Assembly (NCBI GenBank): GCA_965649825.1
Contig: OZ287704.1
Span: 930,001-994,000 of the forward strand
DNA length: 64,000 bases
Reading direction: 5' to 3'
Source: Penicillus capitatus
Lineage: Eukaryota > Chlorophyta
Part shown: one piece after another, positions 35,940 through 47,000 of the stretch
Layout of the letters: each line of letters opens with the position of its first letter
How positions within the stretch are numbered: the first letter of the stretch is position 1
The notes under the pieces: model-generated
The model's database searches: none
What the model was told of the DNA's origin: nothing
The model's input: the letters and a program-made list of their open reading frames with translations, nothing else
Translations under genes and position numbers: made by a program

Positions 35940-37100
35940 ATGGCAAACGACGATATCACGTCACTTCAAATGACGCCGCTCTTGTCGACTTTCGGCAGCC
36001 GTCGTTGCAGCAGCGTTCGCTGCTCAAGTCCGTGGCACTTAGCCAGGGCCTCGTCCCTTCGATTCTTCCGTCAGTTCCGCTCCTCAAATCGTCCAGTCAT
36101 GAGCCTCGACCAACACATTCTCACTAAAACCGACGAGGAGAAGGAGGTCCTGTTCGTATCCGACCTGCGTTTGTGATGGATCTCCTGCTCCGATAGAAAA
36201 ATTTGATGGATCAAGTGCATCGTGCTCGATATGATTTCATGTTAGACTATCTGCGCTTTCCTCCTCTTCAAACACGTGTCGCCGGTGTCTCATTCGAAGA
36301 CCGCCAAGTTAGATTGTGTGACTTCTCACTCTTTTGTAGTCGTTTCTCTTTATAGTCTATATTGGAGGAGGTGATGTCTGGCGATGCCGTGATTTTGGAG
36401 AGGGAGCCGCACAATACGCATGATCCTGAGGCAGTGAGGGTTCTGTTACTCGATGGTCGGCACCTGGGCTACATCCCACGAGATCTGACGTCGAATTTTG
36501 GCGAGTTGACAACAGTGGGCCGTGTGAAGTCTGTGGGAATAGGTGAGGGTGGCTACTATGGAGCACAGATCGCTGTTCAGCCTCAACTACCGGCCTTGCT
36601 ACCGGCTTTCTTTCCTCATTCTCTCTCCCTTTTTGCCTATCCGTTTGATGGATATCGAGAGGAGCAGTTGGACAAAATCGTGCAGTTTTTGAAGACCAAA
36701 GAAAACAAGACCTGTGCTGTGACGGGAAGGGAGGGGCCCCTTTGTCCATATCTCTTTTGGAGAGTCCATTTGAATCGAAAACAATACGAACTCAGCGGGA
36801 TCCGTTTGATCCACGCCGATCTCGCCCCGGTCGGACAAATGCAGAACGCCGAGGATGAAAATCTCATGCAACTCTTGGCTGCTGTCAATGGGTACTGGTC
36901 TCACACTTCAGACAAAAGTGTGACATCTGGTTCGGTGTAGATGGACAAGAGAAGAGGCAGAAATGTACGTGCAGGGCTGCTTGGAGAGAAGAGACGCTGA
37001 TGACAGCGGCGAATGGATTGCCCGTTCTGTGGGTCTGCGTAATCTGCTGAACGATTTAAGTCTTCCTTTGCCACCTGCAATGAAAATTAAATCTGCGTAG
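35940..37100 (+). CDS. stand-alone HIRAN domain protein, possibly organelle-targeted
   Basis: Four exons (35940-36155, 36197-36307, 36356-36891, 36941-37100) join in phase. The N terminus is rich in Ser and Arg with few acids (STFGSRRCSSVRCSSPWHLA), like a transit peptide. The HIRAN domain runs across two exons: RVAGVSFEDRQ | SILEEVMSGDAVILEREP, then NTHDPEAVRVLLLDGRHLGY and IPRDL. HIRAN domains bind DNA 3' ends in HLTF/Rad5, but also occur alone in plants and bacteria. The remaining C-terminal part (RLIHADLAPVG, NLLNDLSLPLPPAMKIK) is unrecognised and there is no SNF2 helicase. Intron 3 (36892-36940) has an 8-bp hairpin. Confidence 0.75.
36892..36940 (+). other. HIRAN gene intron 3 with hairpin
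   Basis: A 49-nt GT-AG intron, phase 2. TCACACTT (36901-36908) pairs with AAGTGTGA (36916-36923) across a 7-nt loop. Confidence 0.8.
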
Positions 37101-37387
37101 AGACACACGGCAGAAAATTGTGTCGTGTGTCTTTTTCATGGCATCTTTTCTTGTGCCCTTGTCAAGACAGATATCCGCATCTCGTGGATCTGTTTTATTT
37201 TCCGTGGAGAGCTTCAGTGTCCTGCTCTGTGACAGACGGCAGGGCAATTTTCATGCGCCGGTTAGAGACGAGGGGCTGTGTTCCCTTTCTTTTTTTGTTC
37301 CCCTGTTGACAAGTCATCCTTGTATCCACTTAAACAGTTACTTTCTGTTGTGTCTTTATCAAAGGGCAGACAGGACTTAAAACAAGA

Positions 37388-37970
37388 GTGAGGATTTCCT
37401 CGTGTAGAAAAATATCAGAGAAAATCATGTCATCTCTCCTGATTGTCTTCAGGCTGCTGTCTAAGAGGGGCGATATTGTGCTGTGCTTCCTTTCAGGAGC
37501 AACGAGCCAAGTATCGACAGAGACGGTGATATTCTCGCGAGCGATTCCCTTAGACGTGTCTCTAAAACTCATCCCACGATCAAAGGACCTCCTCACCTTT
37601 ACAGAATGGCCATCGGCGGCTTTTCACGTGACGTGTATACAGAGAAAGCTCTTGCAGAGTCGTTTCAGCGAAGATCCTGCTATGTATCATCGATACTCTC
37701 GGTAGGGTGAGACATGACGTGCGAAAACAGCGTTTGGTGTCAGGTGACGCCTTCCTTGCCCGACCGAACACTGTCGATGGATTCGATGCCCTGGCTGTCA
37801 TTGACGAGTCGTCGCCATTCTTCCTTGCCTGAATTTATCGCATATCGTAGGGGGGCCAGAAGAACGGCAGCGGTCGCTGAACGTCGCACTCCGACATTGA
37901 GAAATGGACGACACAATATAGAATGCGTGATCAGATGACGTCACCTTGACGTTCTTATGAAGATGAAACC
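37388..37970 (+). pseudogene. 5' part of a gene interrupted by the retrotransposon
   Basis: The region just left of the element has plus-strand coding character. One frame near 37500-37670 reads DGDILASDSLRRVSKTHPTI, then PPHLYRMAIGGFSRDVYTEK. Another, near 37690-37850, reads LVSGDAFLARPNTVDGFDAL. Exons could not be joined. At the insertion point the frame SYEDETG continues, without stop, into SDKGRRYHSQRAGHLAVHSD on the right of the element once one copy of the 5-bp duplication is removed. So the element sits inside an exon shared with the stress-protein-like part at 43215. I do not recognise this N-terminal part. Confidence 0.45.
37966..37970. repeat. target site duplication, left copy
   Basis: AAACC immediately before the left LTR is repeated as AAACC at 43215-43219 after the right LTR. 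A 5-bp duplication is typical of Ty3/gypsy integration. Confidence 0.9.
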
Positions 37971-38310
37971 TGTTGGGAATCGAATGTAAGAGTGGTTCAG
38001 ACGATAGTCGAGTCCTTGCGCGTTGAGACGACGGAAACGCAATCAGATTTGGTGTGATATGAATAGGAGTTATTACAAGGTGAATTGTCGACCTTATATA
38101 CCCAGGGTGGTTATGGACTTCCTAACCTTACGTCCTAACAGCTGCGAACTCCTAGTGCATGCAGCATAACCATACCCCTTACGTTATGGGGAAGTTAGGT
38201 CGGGAGCCGACATCCGTCGCGACCGATGGTCGGCGCGCCTGGATGGTTATGTGACGGCTCCACCGCTTCCGGTGGTTACACAGATGACAGTTAGAGGTTC
38301 ATTTCCTACA
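37971..38310 (-). repeat. LTR (3' LTR in element orientation)
   Basis: 340 bp, starting TGTTGGGAATCG and ending TTTCCTACA on the plus strand. Identical by eye to the copy at 42875-43214. Confidence 0.95.
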
Positions 38311-38417
38311 GTGACTCCTCCTCACTTAACACGTCACGTCCCGACGTTTAAGTGACACAGAATGAACAAAACACACACACAGGTAAAGGGTAGAACCATT
38401 TGAGCGTTATGAAGACT

Positions 38418-41400
38418 TTATTGGGGAGCGATCCACGGCTTCACGCAGAACTGCGGTACTCTCTTCATACGGCCATCGACCAGAACTCTGCAAGCTCCTT
38501 GGTTACCCCACCACGTCACGACACCTTTCTCGAACGCCGTTTCAAGTTTCCCGTGGTCTTCAAGTCGATAGACGCGGACCTCTTCCCCAGGCTTGATGCG
38601 TGGAAGCGCGGTTTCCGCGGTCCATGACTCGCGGATCTTCTTCGCGGAGTCACGAAAACGCTCGCGACAAAGCGCAAGATCGGTCAGACGGTCTGCAAGG
38701 GCGGTCTGCAAGGGCTCTGCATCCCCTTTGCTCTCGCCGGCTAACAGATTCACTTCAGTGCGGCTTTTCGGCACGACCCCTGTGAGAAGTTCGAGTGGCG
38801 ACAGGAACTTGCCTCGTCGTGCGTTCACAGCAAACGTCGCAGCCGGGAGGTTCTCGTCCCAGCTTCTCGGGTTCTGGCACTTCCTCAGGCGGTCAAGGAC
38901 GAGGCGCTGTACGTTCTCGACTTTGCCATGGCTGCGGGGGTATCGTGGCGTCGACCATCGATGCTCGATCCTGAGATTCTTCACCGTCTCGCTAAAAACA
39001 CCCTGGAACTCCGTCCCGTTGTCCGTCAGGATTCTCTGCGGCACGCCCCAAGCGCAAACGACTTTATTGATAAAGAACTTGAGGGTCTTTGCAGCTCCCA
39101 AGGACGTCAATGCATCTGTTATTACGAATCCTGTGAAGCAGTCGATCGCCGTGACGAATCCTACTGCCTTCCTCGGCGTCGCCGGCAAGCCGACAACCGT
39201 GTCCAACTCGACCAGCTCCCATGGTTCTTCGATGGCAATGGGGATAGTGCTACGGATGGGGGGCTTGGAACCGAACAACTGGCAGGTTTGGCAGGTCTTT
39301 ACGAGGTCTTGTACTTGCTTGCGCATCTTCGGAAACCAGTACCGGTGTCTGACGCGCTGCAGAGTTATTTCAGCGGAGAAGTGTCCGAGGCAATGTTCCT
39401 CGGAGATCACCGCGCGGACTTGGTTCGGCAGCAGACAAAGCTTGCGCCGTCCATCTAAGTCTTCAAAGAAAAGATTGCGCTCACCCCATCGAAATCGACT
39501 GTCCGGTTCGTTGACCGAGGGGAGGATCTCCGCGTACTCGCGGCAGGCTTGGAAAGCGGCAGCAACGTCTTCGGCAACGAGCGCTGGACATTCATCGCAT
39601 TCCTCTTCTTTATTGACTGGTCGAGGTTCCGAATCTTCATCGACCAGGCGACTCAGTCCATCAGCGTTGCGGTGTCTTTCTCCGGGCCTCGTCACAAAAT
39701 GGACGTCGTACTCGGACAAGATGAGCTTCCAACGGGCAATACGACCCGTCAGGTCTGTTTTGCGCAGCATATGTGACAATGCTGCATGGTCGGTTCGAGC
39801 GACCACCTTGCGTCCTAAGACATAGACGCGAAATTTTTTGAGTCCGGCAACCAATGCCAATCCTTCTCGCTCGGTGGCTGAGTATCGTGTCTCAGCATCC
39901 TTTAGGAGTCTGGAGTAGAAGTAGATCGGACGCTCTTCCCCGTCTTGCTCCTGTGACAAAACGGCCCCGATTCCGTAAGCGCTGGCATCCGTGTCGACGA
40001 GAAATGGCAGGTCTTCGTTGACTGCCGCCAAAACCGCTCCGTCGACAAGGAGCTTCTTCAACTCCTCCAGTGCCTTTTGGGCGTCGGGAGTCCACAAGAA
40101 GTCTCGTCGTGTCGAAAGGAGGCTTGACATTGGCGCACTTACGCCCGAAAAGTTCTTCAGGAAGCGGCGATAATAGGAGAACATGCCGTAAAGAGATTGC
40201 AGTTGTTTTCTGTCCGTCGGCGAGGGCATCCTTGAGATTTTCTCAACTTTGGCTTCATCCATTCTCATCCCTTCTGGGCACAGCCGGTGGCCAAGGAAGT
40301 CGACTTCTCGGTAGCCAATAAAGCACTTCTTCGGCTTCAACCTGAGTCCTCCGTCGCGACAACGCGTGAACACACGTCGCAAGTCTTCCACGATACCAGC
40401 TTCATTCTGGTGCGCGCAGCAGACGTCGTCAATAAAGACGCCGACTCGGTCCAGTCCGCCATAGACCTGTTCGACCAAACGAGAGTAGGCAGCCGGACCG
40501 TTTGTTACTCCAAAGGGGAGGACAAGCCAGCAGTAGACACCGAAGCTTGTGGCGAAGGCCGTCTTTAATACGGATTCAGGATGCAGACCAAGGGAATAAT
40601 ATCCGCTGAACCCGTCGAGGGCCGAGTACCACGCGTGACCCATGACGCGGTCCAACAGGTCGTCCGCCCGTGGCAGCACGAACTTGTCTGGAATGGTGGC
40701 GTCGTTGAGGCGCTGGTACGCACAACAGAATCGAAAGGTACCATCTTCCTTCGGCGCGATGGTGATTGGCGAAAGCCAACGATCCTTGCGTTTTGGGCAG
40801 CCATATTTTCTCGCGGCCTCTTCCCACGGGATGATTAGCTGGGCTTCAAGCAGCTCGTCGATTTGTGCCTTGACGAACTCAGTTTCTTTTGGCGCCAGGC
40901 GTCGTGTCCGGCCACAGCGCTTCGCGACTTCTCCTTGACGCAACTCGATTTCAAATTGCATGAGCGGTGTTCTGACCATGTCTTGAAAGGTCAGGGCAAA
41001 ACAGTCTTCGTTTTCCATAATTAACGAGCGGACATTTGAAATCACCTCAGGCTTCAAATCAGGGCTTATGTGAATGTCATCAAACACTTGGTCACTCAGG
41101 GCCATGAAACACTCTTCCTCCGAGTCATCATCACTGCAGAGGGCGCGCATTTGCTCGAGCAACTCCTCCAGATCCGCCTCCATGTCAGATTCGCTCTGAG
41201 CTTCGGACACGTCGTCTGCGACCGGTTCCGGTTGAATGAAGATCTTCCGTCCCTTGGGAAGAACCGTTATGCGCTTTGCGAGGCCAATGGTGTAGGTGCC
41301 GTCTTCGAAATTGGCTCGGGCGCGAACGGCGCGCAGCCAATCCATGCCCAACAAAACGTCATAAGAGTTCCTGGCGTTCAGGACGTTGAACGCCTGTTGC

Positions 41401-42821
41401 ACGGCAACACCTCCGACGTCGGCCCGTACTTCTTCCGTGCGACCCAATGGCTTCTGCATGGTCCCATCTGCCAGGAGGAGGTTACCTCGGCTTGGTGTTG
41501 CAAAGCGAATGCGTTCGCGCTTTGCGAAGTTACTGTCGAGGATAGACTGAGTCGAGCCGGGGTCAATAATTACTTTGTTAGCAAACCGACAGGCGACAAA
41601 CACCTTGCAACGGTTCTCTTCCGGTTTCCCTTGTCGAGCAAGGGCCACTTGTTGCTCTGGTTCTGGTACTTGTCTTGGGGCGACTTCGGGCTCCATTTCT
41701 ACGTCGACTTGTGGTAGCGCAGAAGCCGAGGGTTGGTTTGCACTGGCCTTCTGCTTCCTTGGCTTTGGCGTGAAACCGAACGCATCTCTCAGCGCCAGTA
41801 TCACCTGCGAGTACACTTCGCGCTTGCTGCGTCCTTTCAGGAAACGCAGAGGAATGGCCCATGCTTGCGCAGCATAGTCCGCCCATTCACGGTCAAGTTC
41901 AGGTTTCTTGCGCGGCTTTCGCGCTTTCTTTCCTGGCGCGCCTCGGCGCCGTTTGCTGGGTTGGTTTTCTTCTTCGTCCGCCATCCTGGCGGCAGTCTCG
42001 CTGTCTTCGTCTTCAGACATCGACTCCACGAAGCGGGAAGCATTCGCTTCTGCGCGTCTTGCGCGTCGCTTCTCCTGCTTTTTCGCAAGCAGGCTTGTGA
42101 GTCCGGTTATGAGTTGGCGAAGTTCTTCGTCTTCTGAATCATCCGCTGCCGGTTCCTCAGCAACGACGGTTGTCGTTTTTCGCCCTGACTTCGCAAGGCG
42201 ACGGGCTCCATGCTCCCTGAGGACCGTCTGGCGGTTTGTGTTTTCTGGTCTGGGTTCTGGTTCGTCTTCTTCTTCGTCGGTCTCCTCGTACCCTCGGACA
42301 TTCTTGCGCGCCTCCGTTGCGTACTTGGCATAGCGAACGGCATACTCAAAAGTCGGCGCGTTGTTGCTTGCAGCGAGCCGAGTGAACGCGTACTCTGCTG
42401 CGCGGTCATTTTGGAGGCCCCTCAGCCAGTACTTGTAGTAATCGTCCGGGTCGACGGCAGGCTGAGCTCTAGAACACATCAAGGCGAAGCGCTCAGCGTA
42501 CGCGACCAAGGATTCTCGTCGCTTCTGGAAGATGTGTCTGAGCTGGTCTCTGGCGCGGTCAGGGTCCTGGTCGCGAACAAAACGGTCAGTCAACAGTTGA
42601 CTCCATTCAGCCCAATCGATATCCAGATGGGCGTCGGCGTCATGGTGCAGTTCCGCCCAATCCGCAGCTGGTCCGTCAAGCAACGCGACTGCAATTTCGG
42701 CTCGCGTTCCGGGCTGGTCCTCTATTTGCTGCAGGCGGAAGAGCGAGGTCATCTTGCTGACCCATCTCCTAGGGTCAGTGCGTCCATCGTAACGCGGAAA
42801 AGAGATCGACTCAATGCGCAT
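38418..42821 (-). CDS. Ty3/gypsy Gag-Pol polyprotein (1,467 aa)
   Basis: One frame without stop or frameshift. Gag is about residues 1-190 (DPRRWVSKMTSLFRL, RDQLRHIFQKRRESLVAYAE); no CCHC zinc knuckle is visible, and a long charged linker follows. The protease is near 405-510, with active-site block DPGSTQSIL, where D-S/T-G is usual, and YDVLLGMDWL. RT is about 600-870, with ALDGFSGYYSLGL and FIDD at the catalytic site (usually YxDD). RNase H is about 935-1060 (FLVDTDASAYGIGAVL, TEREGLALVAGLKKF). Integrase is from about 1130, with H-H and CQTCQ zinc ligands, and the D,D-E core DTVVGL, LTDNGTEFQG, HGKVENVQR. Gag and Pol share a single frame. Confidence 0.95.
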   Translation of the reverse strand: MRIESISFPRYDGRTDPRRWVSKMTSLFRLQQIEDQPGTRAEIAVALLDGPAADWAELHHDADAHLDIDWAEWSQLLTDRFVRDQDPDRARDQLRHIFQKRRESLVAYAERFALMCSRAQPAVDPDDYYKYWLRGLQNDRAAEYAFTRLAASNNAPTFEYAVRYAKYATEARKNVRGYEETDEEEDEPEPRPENTNRQTVLREHGARRLAKSGRKTTTVVAEEPAADDSEDEELRQLITGLTSLLAKKQEKRRARRAEANASRFVESMSEDEDSETAARMADEEENQPSKRRRGAPGKKARKPRKKPELDREWADYAAQAWAIPLRFLKGRSKREVYSQVILALRDAFGFTPKPRKQKASANQPSASALPQVDVEMEPEVAPRQVPEPEQQVALARQGKPEENRCKVFVACRFANKVIIDPGSTQSILDSNFAKRERIRFATPSRGNLLLADGTMQKPLGRTEEVRADVGGVAVQQAFNVLNARNSYDVLLGMDWLRAVRARANFEDGTYTIGLAKRITVLPKGRKIFIQPEPVADDVSEAQSESDMEADLEELLEQMRALCSDDDSEEECFMALSDQVFDDIHISPDLKPEVISNVRSLIMENEDCFALTFQDMVRTPLMQFEIELRQGEVAKRCGRTRRLAPKETEFVKAQIDELLEAQLIIPWEEAARKYGCPKRKDRWLSPITIAPKEDGTFRFCCAYQRLNDATIPDKFVLPRADDLLDRVMGHAWYSALDGFSGYYSLGLHPESVLKTAFATSFGVYCWLVLPFGVTNGPAAYSRLVEQVYGGLDRVGVFIDDVCCAHQNEAGIVEDLRRVFTRCRDGGLRLKPKKCFIGYREVDFLGHRLCPEGMRMDEAKVEKISRMPSPTDRKQLQSLYGMFSYYRRFLKNFSGVSAPMSSLLSTRRDFLWTPDAQKALEELKKLLVDGAVLAAVNEDLPFLVDTDASAYGIGAVLSQEQDGEERPIYFYSRLLKDAETRYSATEREGLALVAGLKKFRVYVLGRKVVARTDHAALSHMLRKTDLTGRIARWKLILSEYDVHFVTRPGERHRNADGLSRLVDEDSEPRPVNKEEECDECPALVAEDVAAAFQACREYAEILPSVNEPDSRFRWGERNLFFEDLDGRRKLCLLPNQVRAVISEEHCLGHFSAEITLQRVRHRYWFPKMRKQVQDLVKTCQTCQLFGSKPPIRSTIPIAIEEPWELVELDTVVGLPATPRKAVGFVTAIDCFTGFVITDALTSLGAAKTLKFFINKVVCAWGVPQRILTDNGTEFQGVFSETVKNLRIEHRWSTPRYPRSHGKVENVQRLVLDRLRKCQNPRSWDENLPAATFAVNARRGKFLSPLELLTGVVPKSRTEVNLLAGESKGDAEPLQTALADRLTDLALCRERFRDSAKKIRESWTAETALPRIKPGEEVRVYRLEDHGKLETAFEKGVVTWWGNQGACRVLVDGRMKRVPQFCVKPWIAPQ

Positions 42822-42874
42822 GGCTTGTCAGAGACGATAGAAAACGCTCGACAGTGCCCCGGAGGTCCACCAGA

Positions 42875-43214
42875 TGTTGGGAATCGAATGTAAGAGTGGT
42901 TCAGACGATAGTCGAGTCCTTGCGCGTTGAGACGACGGAAACGCAATCAGATTTGGTGTGATATGAATAGGAGTTATTACAAGGTGAATTGTCGACCTTA
43001 TATACCCAGGGTGGTTATGGACTTCCTAACCTTACGTCCTAACAGCTGCGAACTCCTAGTGCATGCAGCATAACCATACCCCTTACGTTATGGGGAAGTT
43101 AGGTCGGGAGCCGACATCCGTCGCGACCGATGGTCGGCGCGCCTGGATGGTTATGTGACGGCTCCACCGCTTCCGGTGGTTACACAGATGACAGTTAGAG
43201 GTTCATTTCCTACA
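42875..43214 (-). repeat. LTR (5' LTR in element orientation)
   Basis: 340 bp, the second copy. It should hold the element promoter, transcribed toward lower coordinates. Confidence 0.95.
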
Positions 43215-43974
43215 AAACCGGTAGCGACAAAGGGAGGAGGTACCACTCGCAACGGGCAGGCCATTTGGCCGTGCACTCGGACGTGGACTGTTCACGCACG
43301 TACACGGACATCGTGTTGGCGACGTGGGTCAGCCTTAGGGACAGTGATGTGTTGAGTACGAGTGCATCGTGTCAGGAAATCGACGCGTTTGCTGCGGCAA
43401 TGTCACAGACGGAGCGGAAACAACGGTGAGTATCCTATCCCCCGTCCAGAGAATAATGATCCAATGAGACAGAGTTTTCCGGGAAAGGGTGGTCTGCGAT
43501 ATGAGAAGCTTTTGTTGGGCATTGCCGATTCGAACCCATACTTATCGGAAGGGTCACGTCAGGCAAAGATCCCCTCTGATGGTTCTGAATGGACGAGACG
43601 TGCTCCTTCAGGCCCTGACGACAATCGCCAAATTGGCAACGAATTATCAAAGTAAATTGACCATCGTGGTGATCGATGAAGCAAGCAAAGAGAAAGAGGA
43701 TGTTCGATTCGATACCATGACCAAGTCACAATCTCACTCTTCTGTCACATCACACCTGAGATCACGTTGCAGGGAACTGCACAGTATGGGATGTACAGAT
43801 TTCAGTGTCTTCACCAAGGATCGTTCTCAGCAGCCATCTGTTACCTTGGGCGACGTAGCTGACGAAATTGAAGCAGACTTGATGGTGTTGAGTTCCGATG
43901 CTGTGCATGAGAAGAGTGTCGATGCCAATCTCTTGGCAGAGTTCATGCCGTGTCCTGTTTTGATTTTGCCCTGA
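43215..43974 (+). pseudogene. universal-stress-protein-like gene, 3' part right of the retrotransposon
   Basis: Reading continues from the interrupted exon (TYTDIVLATWVSLRDSD, to TERKQR at about 43431). A roughly 49-nt intron, then YEKLLLGIADSNPYLSEGS, a 40-nt intron, and HVLLQALTTIAKLATNYQSK LTIVVIDE follow in phase. The end has DVADEIEADLMVLSSDAVHE and MPCPVLILP (stop at 43974). The strand-helix-strand start and the final ADLMVLSS...CPVLIL block fit the UspA fold. The nucleotide-binding GxxG(S) loop is not obvious. The element at 37971-43214 separates it from its 5' part, so this allele is probably not functional as one protein. Confidence 0.6.
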
Positions 43975-44057
43975 ATTTTGAGACAGAGGTCGTCACACTT
44001 GCTTTTTTCGTTACAGTTGCGTACAGGAGCCCCATGGTTAACGAATGAGCATTTCTG

Positions 44058-47000
44058 TTAGCTCAAATGAAATCCAGTTTTGGAGGAGATAGCGTAGAGA
44101 AGCTTTTGTTTCATGGCCTCCTTTGAGGCATAGGGTGGCAACTTCAGTAAATTCACACATGTGGCGCTCGTTGGCAATCTCCCCGTTGCATGATCGTTCA
44201 AGACATTCCCTGCCATTTGGATGCACATCCTCGGCTGCAACTGCTCGAATCCAAGGAGGGGTGCCCGCGAGCATCCGGTGACAAACTTGAGGAAATGTCT
44301 CTGCTCTTCAGCAGTGAGACCTTCAAGAATTTCCCAGAAAGAAATGATGACAGGGTGCTCTTCGTGATAGCCTCCGGCATAATGGGCAAAGCGTCTCATA
44401 TTGGATATGTCCAATCCTTGAGAAGAGCCCGAAATCAGCATTCTTAGCTCCATGGCATTAAACATCTGCACCCATTCTCGGTGAATCACATCGAAAAAGC
44501 CACAGAGAAAGGCATTGGACGTGGCGCTGACTTCCCTATTGAGTCGGTAATCGGCAAAACGGTGGGTGTAGTTCACGACATTCTGCTGCGTGACCAGGGT
44601 CTGAGCTCCATTTGGCTGCAATTCAATCTCTGCGTTTTGACCGTAGACGTTGTCTGTGATGGTGAAATGTAGACCCAGGGCATCCAGATTCTCCTGGCGC
44701 CGAAGCTGCATGAGATTCGTATAGACATCGAGGTCCAAACTTGGCAAGTCATGCAAATCACACAACTGTCCTCGGAACTTCTTCAGAAAGAAATGTGCAA
44801 AGGGCAGCTCCAGAAGAATGCCATCGTACACCGCCTTCCCTATGAACAGCCTTTGTCAATCGTCGGATGTGACAGCAGATAACAGTACCCATCATGCGTC
44901 CCAGGAAATTGATGATCTGCAATGCTCTGGGCTGAAGAACGACGGCAGACGGATTGGGATAGAGCTCTTGCTGTTCAGTTGCGGCAAAGAATCCATAGTC
45001 TGAGTCGAAGCCCTTCTTGGCAAGCTCCTCAATGAAATCCTTGAACAGACCGCCGCCATCCACGCCGGCTTCCACCATCCCATGCTCATCCACGAATTCA
45101 ACCCGCAACCGGCCTTTTAGATCTGCCCCTTTCAGATTCCCCAGTGCCTCGAAGCCGTCTTCCAGGAGTAGCAGACGACGGACGTTTGCATGGACAGGTG
45201 GAGCAGAAAAGCCCATGTTGGCTGACTGGAATCGTTTTTTGTCTGCATCGATGTGGGATTGAAAGATCCTTGCTCGGTCTCGAAAAGGGATCAGGCAGGA
45301 GGCGTGGTTGAGCAGCACGGGAGCACGGTGATTCACGGCCGGCATTTCTTCGTCCTCATCTGGATGGATGGGCTGAGACGACGCTTCCTTCACAAACTGA
45401 CTCAATTGTGCACTCTGGATTTGGAAATGCTCGGATGGAACCAAGTCCCATCGAGTTAAGTTATCGTGCAATTGCACCAGCAATCTTCCGCAGATTCTGG
45501 GAAACTGTGACATCATTGTCGAATGCAACGTGTGACTGTCGGTCGTGGAAGGCCCAGGTGTTCGGATCCATCCCACACACCACATGCATTTCTTCAAAAC
45601 GGTGATGAGTCCTTTCTCGGGGCACATTGGATCATATATCTCTTGTAGCGTTAACGGAATCTGTTGCTGAGTAATGTCTTCTTTGGTGGCGACGCTGAGA
45701 AAGGCGCTGTAGATTTGACAGATGACTAAGATAGGTGCCAAGAGACTGTCGACGAGGGGCGGTTCTGGAAAAGCCAGCCTCGATACAGTCCATGACCTTT
45801 GGATACACTGACGCCATAATCGCTCAATCAGTCTGGCAGAAAGGGCGAAGGACAGAATCATTCCATTCAGTTGATTGGCATTCTTTGCTGTACAGATCAT
45901 GAAATACAGCAACTCGCAGAAAGACGATGCTGTCTGCCCGTCCAATTCTCCATCGGAGAAGAGCGCCTCTGTCAAAGATCGGATCAAAAACTGGTCTTGA
46001 CTCCCGTGCAGTTTCTCAACAGCTCCTTGCAGATGGACTGACGGTCGGAACCGCGGAAATACGTGCTGCGAAGCAGAAAGCCATTCATCACTGGCCATTT
46101 CGTTTTCATCATCATGCTCTACGACGTGGAGGTCTTGTTGAATCACCCAAATCATGAAGCGACTCATCCACACGGCCAGAGAACGCAACTGAGCAGGACT
46201 GTTCTCCAGTCTACGAGACAGAGATTTCGGCAGGAGGTCAAGGAGATTGACGAAAACTGTCAAACAGGACTGGTTAAAATCGCCAGTCGCCATGTCTATT
46301 CTGGTCGCAACAGCTGCCGGATTCTGGATGGACAGAATCTGCTCGATAAAAGGCAGAAAATGCAGTAATATGGGTTGCGCTTGAGGGATAAGCGACGGAC
46401 AGAAGGATGACAGAGACGGCAAAGCCAATAATCGAAAGGCGCCCAAAGCCGATATCCATCTCCCCTGTGCCACGCGTGCGACAAGATCCAACGTCGTTGT
46501 CACCATTCGCTCCAACAGTGTTCCTTGTATGGAGCTGCAGAGTTTTGCATCAAGCGCCCTTTGCAATACTCGAGCGAGTATCGAGAGGATGGCCCTCCGC
46601 ATGAGATGCTCTGCCAAGCTCAATCTCCTGCCGTCACTGCTCTCGAGAGATTGATTTCTCCCGTGGGTACACAGCACCGTCATCATGAACCATACGATGC
46701 TTCCTCCGTCATTCGACTCTCTTGAGGCGGCATCTCCCGGAGGTCGCAGTAGACACGGGAAATCAATTAGACGATGTTCTAAGATCCGAAAACCCTTCTC
46801 TACGGCCATTGCTATTAAATCCAAAAACCCGTCCCGGAAGCTTCTTCTGATTTCTTCCGCTGTCGGAACAACCCTAGTCACAACGGAAAGGCTATGAGCA
46901 TCGGATGTTACGTTCGTTCTGGACGATGGAGATCAAGACATGACACACGACGGCGAAGCAAGAAATGTCATCGGATGATCCCACGTCGATGAAGAAGACG

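Larger units (their letters stand above)
37971..43214 (-). mobile_element. complete Ty3/gypsy LTR retrotransposon
   Basis: A 5,244-bp element with two 340-bp LTRs (37971-38310 and 42875-43214), TG...CA ends, a 5-bp target duplication, and one intact gag-pol frame on the minus strand. Domain order is Gag, protease, RT, RNase H, integrase, the Ty3/gypsy order. The LTRs look identical base for base, so the insertion is recent. In element orientation the 5' LTR is at 42875-43214. The sequence just inside it (TGGTGGACCTCC on the minus strand) starts with TGG as a tRNA primer site should, but I could not match it to a tRNA. A purine-rich AGGAGGAG near 38315-38322 is a weak polypurine tract. It lies inside an exon of a host gene. 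Confidence 0.95.

Noticed and set aside
38593-39825. Plus-strand open frame of 410 codons
   Set aside because: It is antisense to the retrotransposon gag-pol frame, has low-complexity Ser/Arg composition and matches nothing.
44058-44831. HECT C-terminal lobe as a separate gene
   Set aside because: A 49-nt intron joins it in phase to the long exon ending at the RMMG block.
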